Assembly: GCA_025201375.1 (NCBI GenBank)
Contig: JAIWZP010000074.1
Coordinates: 59,351-123,350, forward strand
Direction: 5' to 3'
Length of the DNA: 64,000 nucleotides
Origin: Gongronella butleri
Taxonomy: Eukaryota; Mucoromycota; Mucoromycetes; Mucorales; Cunninghamellaceae
Shown: positions 11,476 through 24,197 of the stretch, piece by piece
Layout: each line of letters begins with the position of its first letter
Numbering within the stretch: the stretch's first letter is position 1
The notes under the pieces: model-generated
The model's input: only the letters and a program-made list of their open reading frames with translations
Database searches by the model: none
Told to the model about the DNA's origin: nothing
Made by a program: the position numbers and the translations under genes

Positions 11476-12901
11476 GCGCGGGCGAATGGCGTAAAAGCGC
11501 TGTTTTTGATGATCCCACTAGCCCGCGCTTTTTGCTGAGCATGGGGTCTCAATTTCCAAAATGTCAAAAATAAAAGCAATGTCATTGATGTGCGCCTCAC
11601 ACGCCTCAAAGGGATGCAACGTGCGCCCAAATATCTTGATTCTGCGAAGCGAGGGCAACACCGCATCAACAATGTTCCGCGGCGCAGTCACGGGACCTGA
11701 CCGCGAGCCCATTGGTCGATTTGGGATCTCATTGAGGAGCAGAATTTTTGGCTGTCAGACATGTGACCCCTTCAAAATTGCAGGCTTGCTTATATAAAGT
11801 GGTCTCGCCGGCAGGGCCCTCCTCTGCTTTTATGTATGAGAGCATGCTCTCGAGTGCAAAAAAAAAAAAAAGGCGCATTGTGCAACATGCACCAATCCTA
11901 ATATGCGAAAATAACCCATTTGCTGCAATTTTGGCTGGAGAGGAAATAAAAACGTGCACGGCAAGCAAATCGGTCGATGACCCCGCTAGCTGACTCAAGC
12001 GTCCAAAAGACGGGCGGACCCGCCCGCGCCTGCTGGTTGTCACCAAGAAATAAAAAAGTGTGCAAAACGGTGAATTTCCTTGCGGTTAAACTTCCAAGAA
12101 AGGGACAATTCTTGTTTATGGAAGCTTCCCTGCGCTCCATGGCCAAGAAGAGCGGGGGACGCCGCTCATTGGCTTCTTTTTTCTCGGTCCCAAGCAACTT
12201 TCGTGCTCCATTTGCTCATTGCTCGTGGCCATTTTGCCCTTGCTTTCTCTCTTGACGCGACAAAAGTCTATTTTCAGCCGCATGTTTCACCAAATTACGT
12301 GTTCCCAGGTAACTTGGATGAGCTGCGCGTGCTCGGACAAAGGCGCCCTACAAAAAAGTATTATTCAACGATTGGGCTATAAAGAGGTCGATGCTGAGTT
12401 TTTGAAAGCAAAAAAGTCCTCGGTCAGGTACCCATGATTCTGCTACGTCTTGACAAGAAAGGGGCAAAGGACAAAAGGTCGTAGAGTGAGCCCATTGCGC
12501 CCCCCTGATTCGAGGCAAATCAAAGATCTCGCGAAATGTAATATAAAAGTGGTCGAGGGCGCCTGCCTGTTTCATGTGTGTGACTCGAGTAAAGTGGCTG
12601 TGACACCAACAATTATCCTTTAAAGGTTGAATATTTGATGGCCAGCTTAAGGTTCGTGCTGTGATCTATTAAAAGCAGCACAAATTTGGCGCACAGTCAA
12701 TGAAAAAAAAAAAGAACCATATAAAGTTGAAAAGGTGTTCGCGATACCTCTTTTTCAGACTTCTTTTTCACTTTTTTTTCCCCCCTTGTCCATTCCTTTA
12801 CCCGTGCCCTTCGTTTAAGGCCCCCCCTTTTTCCCTCCCCCTTCCCCATCTTTTAAACACTCATTTCACATCTCTGAGACCTCTTTTTCCTCCTTTCAAC
12901 C
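10347..12901. other. Divergent intergenic region
   Basis: About 2.5 kb between the starts of the DUF8032-type gene (minus) and chitin deacetylase (plus). It holds purine-rich leader-like DNA (10370-10560), many A/T runs and TATA-like words (11793, 12541). The last 150 bases before 12902 are strongly CT-rich. Short ORFs here lack any recognised domain. Confidence 0.5.
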
Positions 12902-14479
12902 ATGTACTTCAAGTCGATTGCCGCATCCATTGCCTTGATGCAGACCTTGGTCAGCGCTGGCGCCCCTTATTACGCGAGCTTCAACTCGTCCATCGACCCC
13001 AACAGCGTGACCATCCCCAGCATTCCCCAGACCACCTCGTATGACCCTGCCACGGAATGCCAATACTACACGCCCACTGGTGTCACCTTCAACCCCAAGG
13101 AGTGGCCCACCTCGTGGTTGACCGCCACGTCCAACGGCATGACCAAGACCGCCGAGTTCATTGCTTTGAACAAGTCGATTCCTTGGACCCAGGCCCCCAA
13201 CATCCAAATCCGCAAGAAGAAGGCGGATGGCAGCTTGGATTTCACCGGCTACAACCAGGCCGCTGATCCCGTAAGCTCCAATTGCCTGCAACATTGGCCT
13301 CTGATTTCTGACGTTTTTTTTTTCTTTTTTTAATTTCTTTTAGGACTGCTGGTGGTCTGCCTCGGGCTGCACCAAGCCCAAGAACAAGGGCGTCAATGCT
13401 GACATTTACCAATGCCCTGAGCCCGAGACCTGGGGTTTGACCTACGATGACGGCCCCAACTGCTCGCACAATGCCTTTTATGACTTTTTGGAGCAGAAAT
13501 CGCTCAAGGCCACCATGTTCTACATTGGTTCCAACGTCATGGACTGGCCCTATGGTGCCATGCGTGGTATCAAGGATGGCCATCACATTGCTGACCACAC
13601 CTGGTCCCATCAATGTAAGCAAAAAAAAAAAAAAGATATAGAAATGCGCCTCTTGGACGCGTCTTTTTTAAAACATTCATGTCACGCATGCCTTGCGCGT
13701 GCCAATGCCGCAAGGCGCGCCATGGGAGCCACATGACGCGACACGTGACTGACGCGTCTTTTTTGCAATAGTGATGACCACCTTGACCAACGAGGAGGTT
13801 TTGGCTGAATTGTACTACACCCAAAAGGCCATCAAGATGACCACCGGTGTGACCCCCAAGCACTGGCGCCCTGTAAGTCCGCGCTCTCTTTTTAAACCAC
13901 GAAAATAGATGCACTGACACGCTCTTTTTGCATTTTTTCCCCTCTTTTTTTTTTCAGGCCTATGGCGATGTTGATGACCGTGTCCGCTGGATTGCCACTC
14001 AATTGAACATGACCACGATCTTGTGGAACTTGGATACCGATGATTGGGCTGCTGGCACGACCGAGACGGTCGCCCAAGTTCAAGCTGCTTATGATTCGTT
14101 CATCCAGATGGGCAGCAATGGCACGTATGCCACCACTGGTAACATTGTCTTGACCCACGAGATTGACAACCAGACGATGCAGATGGCTGTTGAGAACCTC
14201 CCCAAGATCCAAGCCGCCTACAAGCACGTTGTTGATGTTGCCACTTGCATGAACATCACCTATCCTTACATGGAGACCACCGTCAAGTTCCCCTCGTTCT
14301 CGGACTACCTTTCGGGCAACACCAACACCTCGACTGGCAGCTCGTCCGCGGGCGCGGGCTCTGGCGCCAGCGCCAGCACCAATGGCTCCAAGACCTCGGG
14401 TGCTATCAAGGTCGGTGCTTCTTCCAACAGCATCCTCGGTGGCCTTGCTGCTTTGGCCTTTGTCGTCAGCTTTTTCTAA
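12902..14479 (+). CDS. CDA: Chitin deacetylase, GPI-anchored type
   Basis: Removes acetyl groups from chitin to give chitosan at the cell surface. Four exons: 12902-13270, 13344-13614, 13772-13872 and 13958-14479; 420 aa. Seen: signal peptide (MYFKSIAASIALMQTLVSAGA); NodB/polysaccharide deacetylase motifs LTYDDGP (Asp158, Asp159), ADHTWSH for the metal His pair, RPAYGDVDDRVR, LWNLDTDDW and IVLTHE. A Ser/Gly/Ala-rich stalk and a hydrophobic C terminus (LGGLAALAFVVSFF) suggest GPI attachment. All catalytic motifs are present, so it should be active. Neighbouring genes show no functional link. Confidence 0.95.
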
Positions 14480-15100
14480 GCAAATTCCCCTCCTCCGCTC
14501 CCCTCACACCGCCAATTGATCTATAATTGTGTACCTTGTTTCGTATTCACCCTAAACTCACTGTATTTTGCTAAGACTGGCCTCTGCGCTCCCTTCTGTA
14601 CGAATAAAATATAAAAAAAACAAATCTCTTGATCATATTGCTACACGAAAAGGCAATTTCATCTCTGGCGATCTCCCATCCCCCTGGATCTCCCAGTGCT
14701 TTTTTTTTTCTTGTTCGAGCCATTTTTGTTTCTTGTTCCTTGATTTTGGGATGCCTGGCGCAAAAAAAAAAAGGAACTCTAAATTGTGTGTGCGAACGAA
14801 CGACAGCCAATAATGTCAGGCTCGTGCTGAGAGGAATTGATTTCCGTGGTGATCGCGCATAAAAGTCCGCCACCGACGACTTTTCTGGCCTCACTCGACG
14901 TCTTGTTTCTTTTTTCTCTCGCTTTTTCTCTCTCTCTCTTTTTCTTTCTTTTTTTTTTTTTCGTTGTTGTTTGCGTGACCACTCACTGTTGTAGCTAGAA
15001 TTCGTCCTTTTTTTCTTTTGCACCGCTCACCTCGCCTCTCCAACAACGTCGTTCCCCTTCCACCCTTTCTTTTTCCTTTTTGGCATCCCACTGAACGAGC
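14480..15100. other. Spacer between chitin deacetylase and PHO81
   Basis: About 620 bases: deacetylase 3' end with AATAAAATATAAA near 14602, then the PHO81 upstream region with a CT-rich stretch (14900-15060) before the start. No other gene seen. Confidence 0.55.
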
Positions 15101-18100
15101 ATGAAGGTAAAAAAAAGACGACAATGGAGGCGCAACGACGCGACTTTTTGCTGATTTTCTTCTATTCGCTTGTTTTTTTGTTAAAATTTCTTAATTTTTC
15201 TCGCTTTTTATTCCAGTTTGGCAAGCATATCCAGAGCCAGCAGTACTCGGAATGGAGTGCACATTATTTGGACTACAAGGGCCTCAAGAAGTTTATCAGC
15301 AAGCTCTTGAAAATGTCGTCGGATGAGCTGGCCAAGGCTGGTCTGCTCACAGGCTCCGCGCCCGACGACGATCGCGCCAAGCTTTTGCAATCACAAAAGG
15401 CTGCCTTTTTTTTCAAGCTGGAACGCGAGTTGGAAAAGGTAAAAAAAAAAAAAAAAAAAAAACAAGAAAAATGACAATTTGCGTATCAAACGACGTGCTG
15501 ATCCCCCCGCCTTTCACGCGTTCCCGCGCGCCTCGGAATGTATTCCTTGTTCCATTAGATCAATTCCTTTTATCTGCAAAAGGAAAATGAACTGAAAATC
15601 CGCCTGCGCACACTCATCGACAAGAAAAAGATCCTGCAAAGCGACAAACGCCGTCTAAAGCACGCATACACGCTGTTGAACGCCATCCAGGAAGCCTTTG
15701 CCCAATTCGAGCAAGAATTAGACAAGATCCAGGTAAGAAAAAAAACAAGCGATGGGGGGGGGAAGGAAGACGCGTTTTTTTTTTCTTACCAATTGTCTGC
15801 AAAATCAGAAATACGTCGAATTGAACAATGAAGGGTTCCGCAAAATCTTGAAAAAATGGGACAAGCGATCAAAGTCGTCGACCAAGGAATTGTACCTGTC
15901 GCGGCAGATCGACATCCAGCCTTGTTTCAACACGCAATTCCTCAGTGAGCTTGCCGATCTTGCTTCTGCGAATCGCCTCGAATTGCTCAACATCCAAAGC
16001 GACATTCCCGCCGACGATGTCATGCAGATCGACCGCTTGCCAGTGTCCGCCTCTGCCACGACCACCACAATGGCATCCTCGCTGCAGCCGCCCAAATCGC
16101 CCATGGCCACGCCGACCGACCAACAGGGTGCAGATGTCATGGATGATTTGGAATTGGAGCTTGTCAAGGCAGTGTCCAATGGCCAATCCACGTTGGTGCG
16201 CGACATTCTCGATCGCAACGTGACCCACAAAGTTGGTACCACATCGTCGTCATCGGGCCCTATCGCCGCGCCCACGCCATCGGCAAACGTTTCGTCCACG
16301 TCATCCACATCATCCACGTCCTCTGCCGCAGATGAATTGCGCGAACAAGCGCGTTTGTCGCGTGTGTTTTGGCACGCGTGTTCCGAGGGATCGGACGAGA
16401 TTGTGGCGATGCTGATTGACACGCAAAAGATCAATTACGCGTATGTGGACGATATCAACGAACGGTCGTGTCTGCACGTTGCAGCCATGAAAGGGCGCCA
16501 GCACCTGATGCAAGCGTGTGCCGACCACGGGGCCAATGTGCGCGCGTCGGACGTATACGGACGCACGCCATTGCATTACGCGACCATGAATGGATTCAGC
16601 GATTGTGTCTCTTTTTTGCTTTCCAAGGGCGCCGACATTGAGACACGTGATCACGACGGATTCACGCCCTTGATTTACGCGATTATGAACGGACATACGT
16701 CTTGTGTGCAATTGCTCCTGGATGCCGGTGCCAGCGTCGAACCTGCGCACGACAGCGATCATGTGCCATTGTCGCTCGCGTGCCATTGTGGCCACAAGGA
16801 GATTGCATTGCTCCTTTATCACCGCGGTGCAAAAAACATACCCAATGCCGAGTCGTTGTACCCGTTGCATATTGCCGCACGTCAAGGCCACGAAGAACTG
16901 TGCCGTTTGTTGTCGCGTCCGCCACAAGATGTCGATGTGCCGGACAAGTACTCGTCGTGGACACCTCTGTTTTGGGCCGCGAGTGATGGCCATCTTGGGT
17001 GCGTTCGAATCCTCATTGATGCAGGCGCAAAAGTCAATACCAAGGACGAAAATGGAAAAACACCGCTCTATTATGCTGCCTGGGAAGGCCACATGGATAT
17101 TGTGCAATTGCTCATTGACGCTGGTGGCGAGACCGACGCGCACGCCGCGCCTCCCATGATACCATCCATGGGTGCCGCTGCCGCCGCCAATGCACCGCCT
17201 CCAATGCCGCTCGCATCCTCAACGCCGTCGTCATCATCACTTTCTGCAGCCGTGCCAATGCCCATGTCGTCCACATCCTCCGTATCCACGTCGCCGTCCC
17301 AAATGGTCGACACGGACACCGAATTGGATACTATTCCGTCATTGTCGCTGCCTCCACCTATTATTCCCTTCCGTATCTATGGCCACAACTATCTGGATCG
17401 CAAATACCAGGTGCAAATCACGTTGCGTCAGCGGCCCATCCGCATGTTTGACAATAGCCAGATCTCGTCGTTGCGCCTCGTCATCTCTTCCAATCCAGAC
17501 ACAGGCATGATCCCACACAGTGTTATTTTGCCATGCGAAGACCGCGAAATCATCAATTTCCAGGTCGACAAGCTCGACGATTTCTTTTTGGAGTTTGACA
17601 TTTTTGCCACGTTTGGGTCCAAGGTCATTGGCCGCGGCGTGGCGTTGCCACTCACGTTCAATGGCGCCGATTTCAAGATCAAGGACTGCCAGGCGACACT
17701 GCCGCTGCTGGACAGCCATCTCAAGGTCATTGGCCAGCTCACTTTTGGCTTTTCCGTGGTCAAGCCGTTCCGAGGCGTGCAATTGGAGATTGGCGGCCGC
17801 ATCGAAACCTATTGGAAGTCGACAAACACCGTGTTGCCCCCTTCACACCCCGACCGCGCGACGCCAGAGCCCACGACCGTCACCACGCCCACCCTCACCG
17901 GAGGCGACGCGTCTGCGCCGTCGTCCATCATCGCGTCATCGTCTGCAGGCGGCTCCGCGTCCGGGCCTAGCGCGCTTCCTTCGTCGTCCTCTGGCCTGGC
18001 CTCCTTTATCACCGCGTCATCGCTCTCCGGCGATTATGTGCGTGCCGTCGTCCAATTGACCAAGGACGGCGTGCCCGTCATCTTTGCCAATTGGCTGTTA

Positions 18101-19104
18101 GACTATGATGGCCTGACCCTGCCCATCTCGGACATCACCTTTGCCCAATTCCAGTCGCTGGGCGCAAAATTGCTCGAAAAGCACAAGGGGGACGCCAACC
18201 AGGGCCCTCTCTGCCCCATCACCGGCAACAGCCGCATCCTGCAATCCCTAAAGGACAATGCGTCGTTCTTGTCCCTCGAGGACATCTTCAATGTAAATTC
18301 ATTTTCGGGCGTTTTTTTTTTTCATCTTTTTCTGACACTTTCGCTATTTTTTTTTGTTTCTTACAGCTCTTGCCCTCGCACTTTGGTCTGCACATTGAGT
18401 TAAAATATCCCTCTGTCACCGATCTCAAGCTGTCGTCCTTTGCCAACATTGCCGACCGCAATTCGTTCGTCGACACCATCCTACAATGCATCTACGATTT
18501 TGTACGCTCCTTGCCGCCAGAAAAGCCCAACATTCGCATCTTCTTTTCGTCATTCAATCCAGCCATCTGCACCGTTGTCAATTGGAAACAACCTAATTGT
18601 AAGTTTAAAAAAGGGGGGTCGGAGTGGTAAGCGCGCGACGCGCTGATGTTTCTTTTTTTTTTCGCGCAGATTCTGTATTCTATAATGCTTGTTGCGGGCT
18701 CATCAAGTCAAACTCACAGCGCGGCGCGAAGCGAAAGCTGGACCAAGATCAAAAGGCACAAGATGACGACCCTGAGCAACAGGTCTCTGGCCCCTCGCTC
18801 AAGGAAGCTGTCAAATTCGCCAAACGCAACAACCTGCTGGGGATCATCAGCGAAGCAAGCCTCCTGGTAAAGAAAAAATGAAAAAAAGAAATCAAGTGTC
18901 GCGGATCTGACCTCGTTTGTTTTATAGGTCCAAGTGCCCTCCTTGATCAAGACCATCAAAGAGAGCGGCCTGATCTTGGTCACGTCTGGTGAGGCGAATG
19001 ATAACGAGCAAGATCGACGCATCCAGGAACGCTTTGGCGTCGATGCCATGATCATCAACCAGGTGATCCATTTTAACACGACAATGGCCGGCGCCGGATT
19101 CTAA
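15101..19104 (+). CDS. PHO81: PHO81-type SPX-ankyrin-GDPD-like CDK inhibitor
   Basis: Phosphate-signalling regulator; in yeast Pho81 inhibits the Pho80-Pho85 kinase on phosphate starvation. Seven exons: 15101-15106, 15217-15438, 15559-15732, 15809-18292, 18367-18598, 18670-18866 and 18928-19104; 1163 aa, almost the length of yeast Pho81. Order: SPX domain at residues 1 to about 200 (MKFGKHIQSQQYSEWSAHYLDYKGLK, KKWDKRSKSSTKELYLSRQ), a Ser/Thr linker, ankyrin repeats about 245-575 (for example GRTPLHYATMNGFSDCVSFL), another low-complexity linker, then a glycerophosphodiesterase-like region about 650-1163 (GDYVRAVVQLTKDGVPVIFANW, ADRNSFVDTILQ). The first coding exon holds only Met-Lys. That the GDPD part is catalytically inactive, as in yeast, is inference. 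Confidence 0.94.
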
Positions 19105-19640
19105 AAGAACGCCTCCTTTTCTCATCTCTCCATCCTCTCACTTGTTTTTTTTTTTTTTTTGCCCTCCCTTTTTTTCTTGTCCGTCCTACCCCCACCACAT
19201 CTTGTACTATTATTTTCATCACGATACATAACTGCGTCCTCGAATTATCCCACCCTCCCCCCTTTATTTGCATGATTTTCATTCATTCCTTGTCAATTCT
19301 TACAAACGCTCAATTATAAAGCCATCGGTGTCTTTTAATTGCAATCGAACATGACATTTTTACGCGTCGTCATCATATTCCGCCGCGGGCACGAGGTTCA
19401 CATCGCATACAAGGCCCAGCATTCATCTATAAGAAACCATTTTTTGGAGATTTCACTACATTCGTCTGATTTACCTTTAGATTTCAAGGATTTTTTTTTT
19501 TGAAACGTGACGCTCCGAAATAATCTAGTGACAAAGCTTTGGGGGCAATCTTTGTACGATTCGCGGTTATCAGCAATAAGACTTATGAATATTCGTGAAA
19601 ACGGTGCATGTCTCGAAAACGAGTTGATCATCCTTGGGCT
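19105..19640. other. PHO81 3' flank
   Basis: AT-rich sequence with T runs and CT-rich stretches after the stop. No gene or clear repeat recognised before the satellite begins. Confidence 0.4.
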
Positions 19641-21235
19641 CTTTAATATTTTTTATTAAAGAGAAGTGATGAAATATCAAAGTGGTCAAGTTTGGCGGCG
19701 ATCCAAGCATGGCTCATTGCGGAAACGCGTAAAATATTACTTTGGCTCTGGGTTATCGTTTGTAAACACAAATCTCGAGATTTCTCAAGACTGAGCCATC
19801 CGATTTGCGAAAAGACTTGGAATCATGGGAGCCTTGAGTGGGCTATCCACTGATCTAAATTTGGCTCTATGCGGTCAGGCTCGTCGGGAGAAACGCGTAA
19901 AATATTATTTTGGCGTTGGGTTTCACTAGTAAACACGAATCTCGAGATTTCTGGAGACTGAGTGATCCGATTCGCGAAAAAAATGAACGCCGCTGAAGAA
20001 TTGGGTCTACCCTCAACTGGTCTAATTTTGGGACCAGATGCGCAAGTTTCTGAGGAAGCGCCAGTTTCATAGGCGTAAAGGGGATAAGATAAGTACCACT
20101 GCGTCTCGTACAGCGGCAACGGCTGAGCGCCCCGACGCGAGAGTCACCTTAAATGAACCAGCGAGCAAACGCGGTAAAAGCGCTTGTGGATTGAGGACAT
20201 CGCGCCCAGTTTTCGGCGAGTTGACCTTCAGGGGTCGTTTTGATCCTGATTTGGCCCTGATTTTATGACAAATGTATTTTCTCAGGACTGAGCGATCCGA
20301 TTTGTGAAAAAACTTGGAATCATTGAAGTTTTGAGTCGAGTATCCACTGGTCTAGATTTGGCGCTACGAGGTCAAGCTCATCGGGAGAAACGCGTAAAAT
20401 GGTCTTTGGCACTGGGCTTTCACTAGCAAACACAAATCTCGAGATTTCTCAAGTCTGAGTCATCCGATTCACAAAAAAAAACTAACAACGTTGGAGAATT
20501 GGGTCTACCATCAAGTGGTCCAAATTTGGGACCTGATGAGCAAGTTTTTGATGGAGCGCCAGTTTCATAGGCATAAAGTGGGTAAGATGAGCAGCATTTG
20601 GTCTCGTACTGCGGTAACGGCTGAGCGCCCCGACATGTAAGGCACTTCAAATGATTCAGCGGCCAAGCGCGGTAAAAGCGCTTGTGGTTTGAGGACATCG
20701 CGTCCAGTTTTCGGCGAGTTAGCCTTCAGGGGTCGTTTTGATCCTGATTTGGCCTTGATTTTATGACAAATGCATTTTCTCAGGACTGATATGAGTTATC
20801 CGATTTGCGCAAAACCTTGAAATTATGGGACCGTCAGGTCGACTATCCACTGGTCTAATTTTTGTGCCAGATGGTCAAGCTCATTGGGAGAAACGCGTAA
20901 AATGTTGCTTGGCGCTGGATTTTCACTAGCAAACACGAATCTCCAGATTTATCAAGACTGAGTGATTCGATTCACGAAAAAAATTAACACCGTTAGAGAA
21001 TTAAGTCTACCCTCAATTGGTCCATATTTGGGACCTGATGACACGTTTCTGTTGAAGCTCCAGTTTCATAGTCGTAAAAGGCGTAAGTGTAGCACCATTT
21101 GGTCTTTTACAGCGGCAACGACCGAGCACCCCGACATGTGTGACACCTCAAATGAATCAGCGGCCAAACGCGGTAAAAGCGCTTGCGGTTTGGGAACATC
21201 GCGTCGAATTCTCGTCGGCGAGTTGTGACGTGATA
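19640..21235. repeat. Tandem satellite, about 500-bp unit, roughly three copies
   Basis: A CTGAGYSATCCGATT-type anchor recurs at about 19791, 19959, 20289, 20449, 20785 and 20959. Spacings alternate near 165 and 330, so each ~500-bp unit holds two related sub-units (19791 to 20289 to 20785, and 19959 to 20449 to 20959). Other shared blocks: GAGAAACGCGTAAAAT, AACACRAATCTCGAGATTT, GCGGTAAAAGCGCTTG and TTTTCGGCGAGTT. Minus-strand ORFs in successive units look alike but are broken, so I read this as repeat DNA. Confidence 0.85.
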
Positions 21236-21239
21236 AAAA

Positions 21240-21880
21240 ACCAAAAGAACACTGCAAAGCAAGAATTTGCGAATGTTCGTGAAAAAATCGAACGAACGTT
21301 GCGAAGACTTCGCGAACAAGCAACGTTCGTAAATAATCGAGCAAACGCTATGAACTATGAAGACTTCACAAACATTCGTAAAAAATCTAACAAAGGTTGT
21401 GAAGACTTCGCGAGCGTCGTTCGTAAAAAAAAAAAAAAAAAAGTCAAACGAACATTATGAAGACTTCGCGAACAACGTCTGTACAGTAAAAAATCGAACG
21501 AACGTTATTGTGAAGACTTCGCGAACGTCTTTTGTAAAAAAAAAAAAAAAAAAAATCCAACAAACGTTGTGAAGATTTTGCGAACAACATTCGCGCAGTA
21601 ATAAAAAAAAATCCAACAAACGCTGTGAAGATTTCGCGAACGTCGTTCGTAAAAAAAAAAAAAAAAAATCCAACGAACGCTGTGAAGACTTCGCGAACGT
21701 CATTTGTAAAAAAATCAAACAAACGTTGTGAAGACGTCGCAAACGTTGTTCGTAAAAAATCAAACGAACGTTGTGAAGACTTCGCAAACAACATTCGTAA
21801 AAAATCGGACGAACGTTGCAAAGACTTCGCAAACAAGGAACAACGTTGTTCGTAAAAAATCATCAAACGAAGTACGTTGT
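21240..21880. repeat. Minisatellite of about 12 hairpin-forming units
   Basis: Units of about 40-60 bases built on GAAGACTTCGCGAAC, separated by A runs of variable length. Each unit is flanked by short inverted arms. In the clearest copy (about 21290-21332) ACGAACGTTGC pairs exactly with GCAACGTTCGT, enclosing the self-complementary GAAG/CTTC core. It directly abuts the satellite. Confidence 0.85.
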
Positions 21881-22733
21881 AGATGACACGGGCTCACGGC
21901 TCAGGCTGGCGCAGTAAGCATCAGCCGTCATCATTCTTCACTTACGAACGCGTCATTGCAAAATTCAACGACCGACGCGACGCGTCATTCATGCAAAATC
22001 GCCCCTCACTCTTCCAACTTCCTGCAACCTCAAGGTTTCCACATCTCATCAAACACATGCGTCATACAACATTCGGCTTTCACCGCCAAGACAAGTTTTT
22101 AATCACTCACACGCCGACAAGTATCTTGTTTCTGTGCGAAAATCAAAGGTATCACCTCATTTTCGAAATTACAGTACGCTCTCAACCTCATATGCCCAGC
22201 ACGCACACACCCCTGCACCTTTGGTGCCGACCTCGGTCAATTTTGCCAACTTTTAGTGCCGGCGCATTTCAACAAAATTACTTTATCACTTTCTATGCAA
22301 ACCTGATTCTCACTTTTGTTTGCGCGGACACAACCCTCTCAACACAACAAGCTCCGCCAACGCTACTTGATCCTCATCGAAACGCCCTCGCAACCTACCA
22401 GTGTCGTCATACTTTGCATCATGCTTTATTTGGCTTTCATTCGTTGTTTCAAAAAAAAAAGAGAAAACAAAAGAATCGCTTTATTTTTCCCTCGCCACAT
22501 CCCGCTCTATGGACGCCCAATTCACATGACACTCGGTGGCCCCTGCTGCAGCGACGCGGCGTCGGCCATGATCTCTCTCAAGCAACGCCAACCAAAAATG
22601 TATAAAAGGGGTTGTCATAGTCCTCACTGTTCTCTTTTCCCCTCATCATCATCCTCCTCGACAACACCACCTTGCTTTTTTTGTTTCTTTCTTGTTCCGT
22701 TTTGGCTCTGCCAATAAACACGACCACAGTCTC
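21881..22733. other. Anonymous DNA between minisatellite and ORF region
   Basis: Open frames exist in two phases (21883-22605 and 22316-22717), but they share no recognisable domain and look compositionally random. A TATAAAAGG word at 22600 precedes CT-rich DNA and an ATG at 22734, which resembles a promoter layout. Confidence 0.35.
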
Positions 22734-23237
22734 ATGGCTTCTTCTTCGTCGTCGCCTGCTCCAGGAACCCCACGGCCGCAGTTTTCCCGGTGCAGCACCA
22801 GGGGCAAGCGCCGCAAGGGGCGTCGCTTTTCGACGCGCGTGTGGCACGGACAACAAGACGGTCGCTGCGGACCTGCGGGCGGGCTGTTGCTCTCTCAAGG
22901 CTGGGCCCCACCAGAGGCCCGTGACAGTTTGTCGAGGACGCCGTCGGCAGCAGCTATTTGTCAAAGACTTCCCCTCCAAAAAGTGTCGTCAATTTTTTTA
23001 CGTAAACAATCAACGTCGCCGCCGACACTTTTCGCAGCAGCCCAGCAAGGAATCCCTCCGTCGGAGCGAGGCCGCATTGTTGACGTTGCCCGCCTTGTCG
23101 TCACCATCAAGAAGGTCTCCAACCTCGTCGCCACCGTCAAGAATGAAGGTCCCCCCAGTCTCGTCGTCACCGCCAAGAAAGTCCCCATTTTCTTCGCCGC
23201 CATCGCTCATCTTTGTGCCAATTCCGCCAGCAGCAGT
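22734..23237 (+). pseudogene. Unrecognised ORF interrupted by a hAT-like element
   Basis: An ATG at 22734 follows a TATAAAAGG word at 22600 and a CT-rich leader. Frames stay open for about 500 bases and are Ser/Arg-rich, without a domain I can name. The sequence ends at an 8-bp target duplication where the 23238-24197 element is inserted. On the far side, a frame reads on from 24206 to a stop at 24438 (SGWYSRTDGKFLRLYAFEDI). Closing the insertion does not by itself make one continuous frame with the ATG-started ORF. Either splicing or decay is needed, or the two sides were never one gene. Confidence 0.3.
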
Positions 23238-24197
23238 TAGGGATCCTAGAAATGAACCGGGAACCGGATCCGAACCGGGTGAACCGTGGATTTGACGGTT
23301 CTTTTATGAGATTTTACGAACCGGGTCCGGTTCTGGTTCCATTCGAGTAGAACCGGTTCCGGTTCCGGTTCCATGAACCTGGAACCGGCAAGGTTCTGGT
23401 TCCATGAGAACCGGAACCGGGTGAACCGGGTGAACCGGTACACTTTTTTCACTTTATTTGTAGAGAGCAGCCTATCATGCCTGCTGAGCGCAAGAACACA
23501 TAATAAAATAGTTCTGTAGTGGAGCTTTTTTTCATAATAATGCTGCAGCATCGCGATAAAATGCAGTAAAGTACTGTACACATTTGCCTTTGGAAACAAC
23601 AACGAAAAAAAAATGTGAGCAAAAAAAAAAGAGGAAAGAGAATATAATAATACTGTAGATTGCTGCACAACGGCGGATTACCGTGAAGATACAGTAGCAG
23701 CAGTGTGTCCTTTTTGAGGCTTCGCTGGTGCTGCCACAGACTCCGGGCACCGCTGAATAATGGTCTTTTTTTTCTTTTCCCCTTTTATTTTTCTTTTTCT
23801 TCCCCTTTTATTTTTTTCTTTTCCTTTTTATTTTTTATTTTTTATTTTTTCCCTTCTTGCCTTCTATCTTTTTACAGTATATCGTTTGTTTCAAAAATAA
23901 ATTTCAATCATTCAATGATAAGTACAGTCCCATTTTAATACTGTAAAATGGCTACAGTATGGGTGCCACGTCAAAAAAAGGTGACTCATCAAGATTGAGT
24001 CACAAAAATGACGGTTCCAAGGTTCACCCGGTTCTGAACCGACCGGTTCATTTTTGCTTTTTGCTGGAACCGGTTCCATTTGGACGGTTCTCAATAAGAA
24101 ATTCGAGAACCGGTTCCGGTTCTGATTTGGGTCTATGGAACCGGGTCGGTTCTGTTTTGCCCTGGAACCGAACCATTAGAACCTTTTAGGATCCCTA
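23238..24197. mobile_element. Non-autonomous hAT-like DNA transposon (960 bp) with 8-bp target duplication
   Basis: Left end TAGGGATCCTAGAA; right end, read inwards, TAGGGATCCTAAAA: an 11-bp perfect terminal inverted repeat. The flanks carry GCAGCAGT at 23230-23237 and again at 24198-24205, an 8-bp direct duplication. TIRs opening with TAGGG and 8-bp duplications are typical of the hAT superfamily. Dense GAACCGG/CCGGTTC words fill about 220 bases inside the left end and about 180 inside the right, like subterminal transposase-binding motifs. The middle is AT-rich and encodes no transposase. Confidence 0.9.

Noticed and set aside
19823..20698. Minus-strand ORFs in satellite units that look alike (YAYETGA...GRPNS) as a repeated gene family
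   Set aside because: Similarity follows from the tandem DNA repeat itself; frames are broken differently in each unit and no domain is seen.
21357..21866. Plus- and minus-strand repeat-protein ORFs (NERCEDFAN-like, and Phe-rich)
   Set aside because: They are translations of the hairpin minisatellite and its A/T tracts in several frames at once.
22672..23295. GRF-type zinc finger in the frame KDFPSKKCRQFFYV
   Set aside because: The cysteine and glycine spacing of the family could not be completed upstream in one frame.
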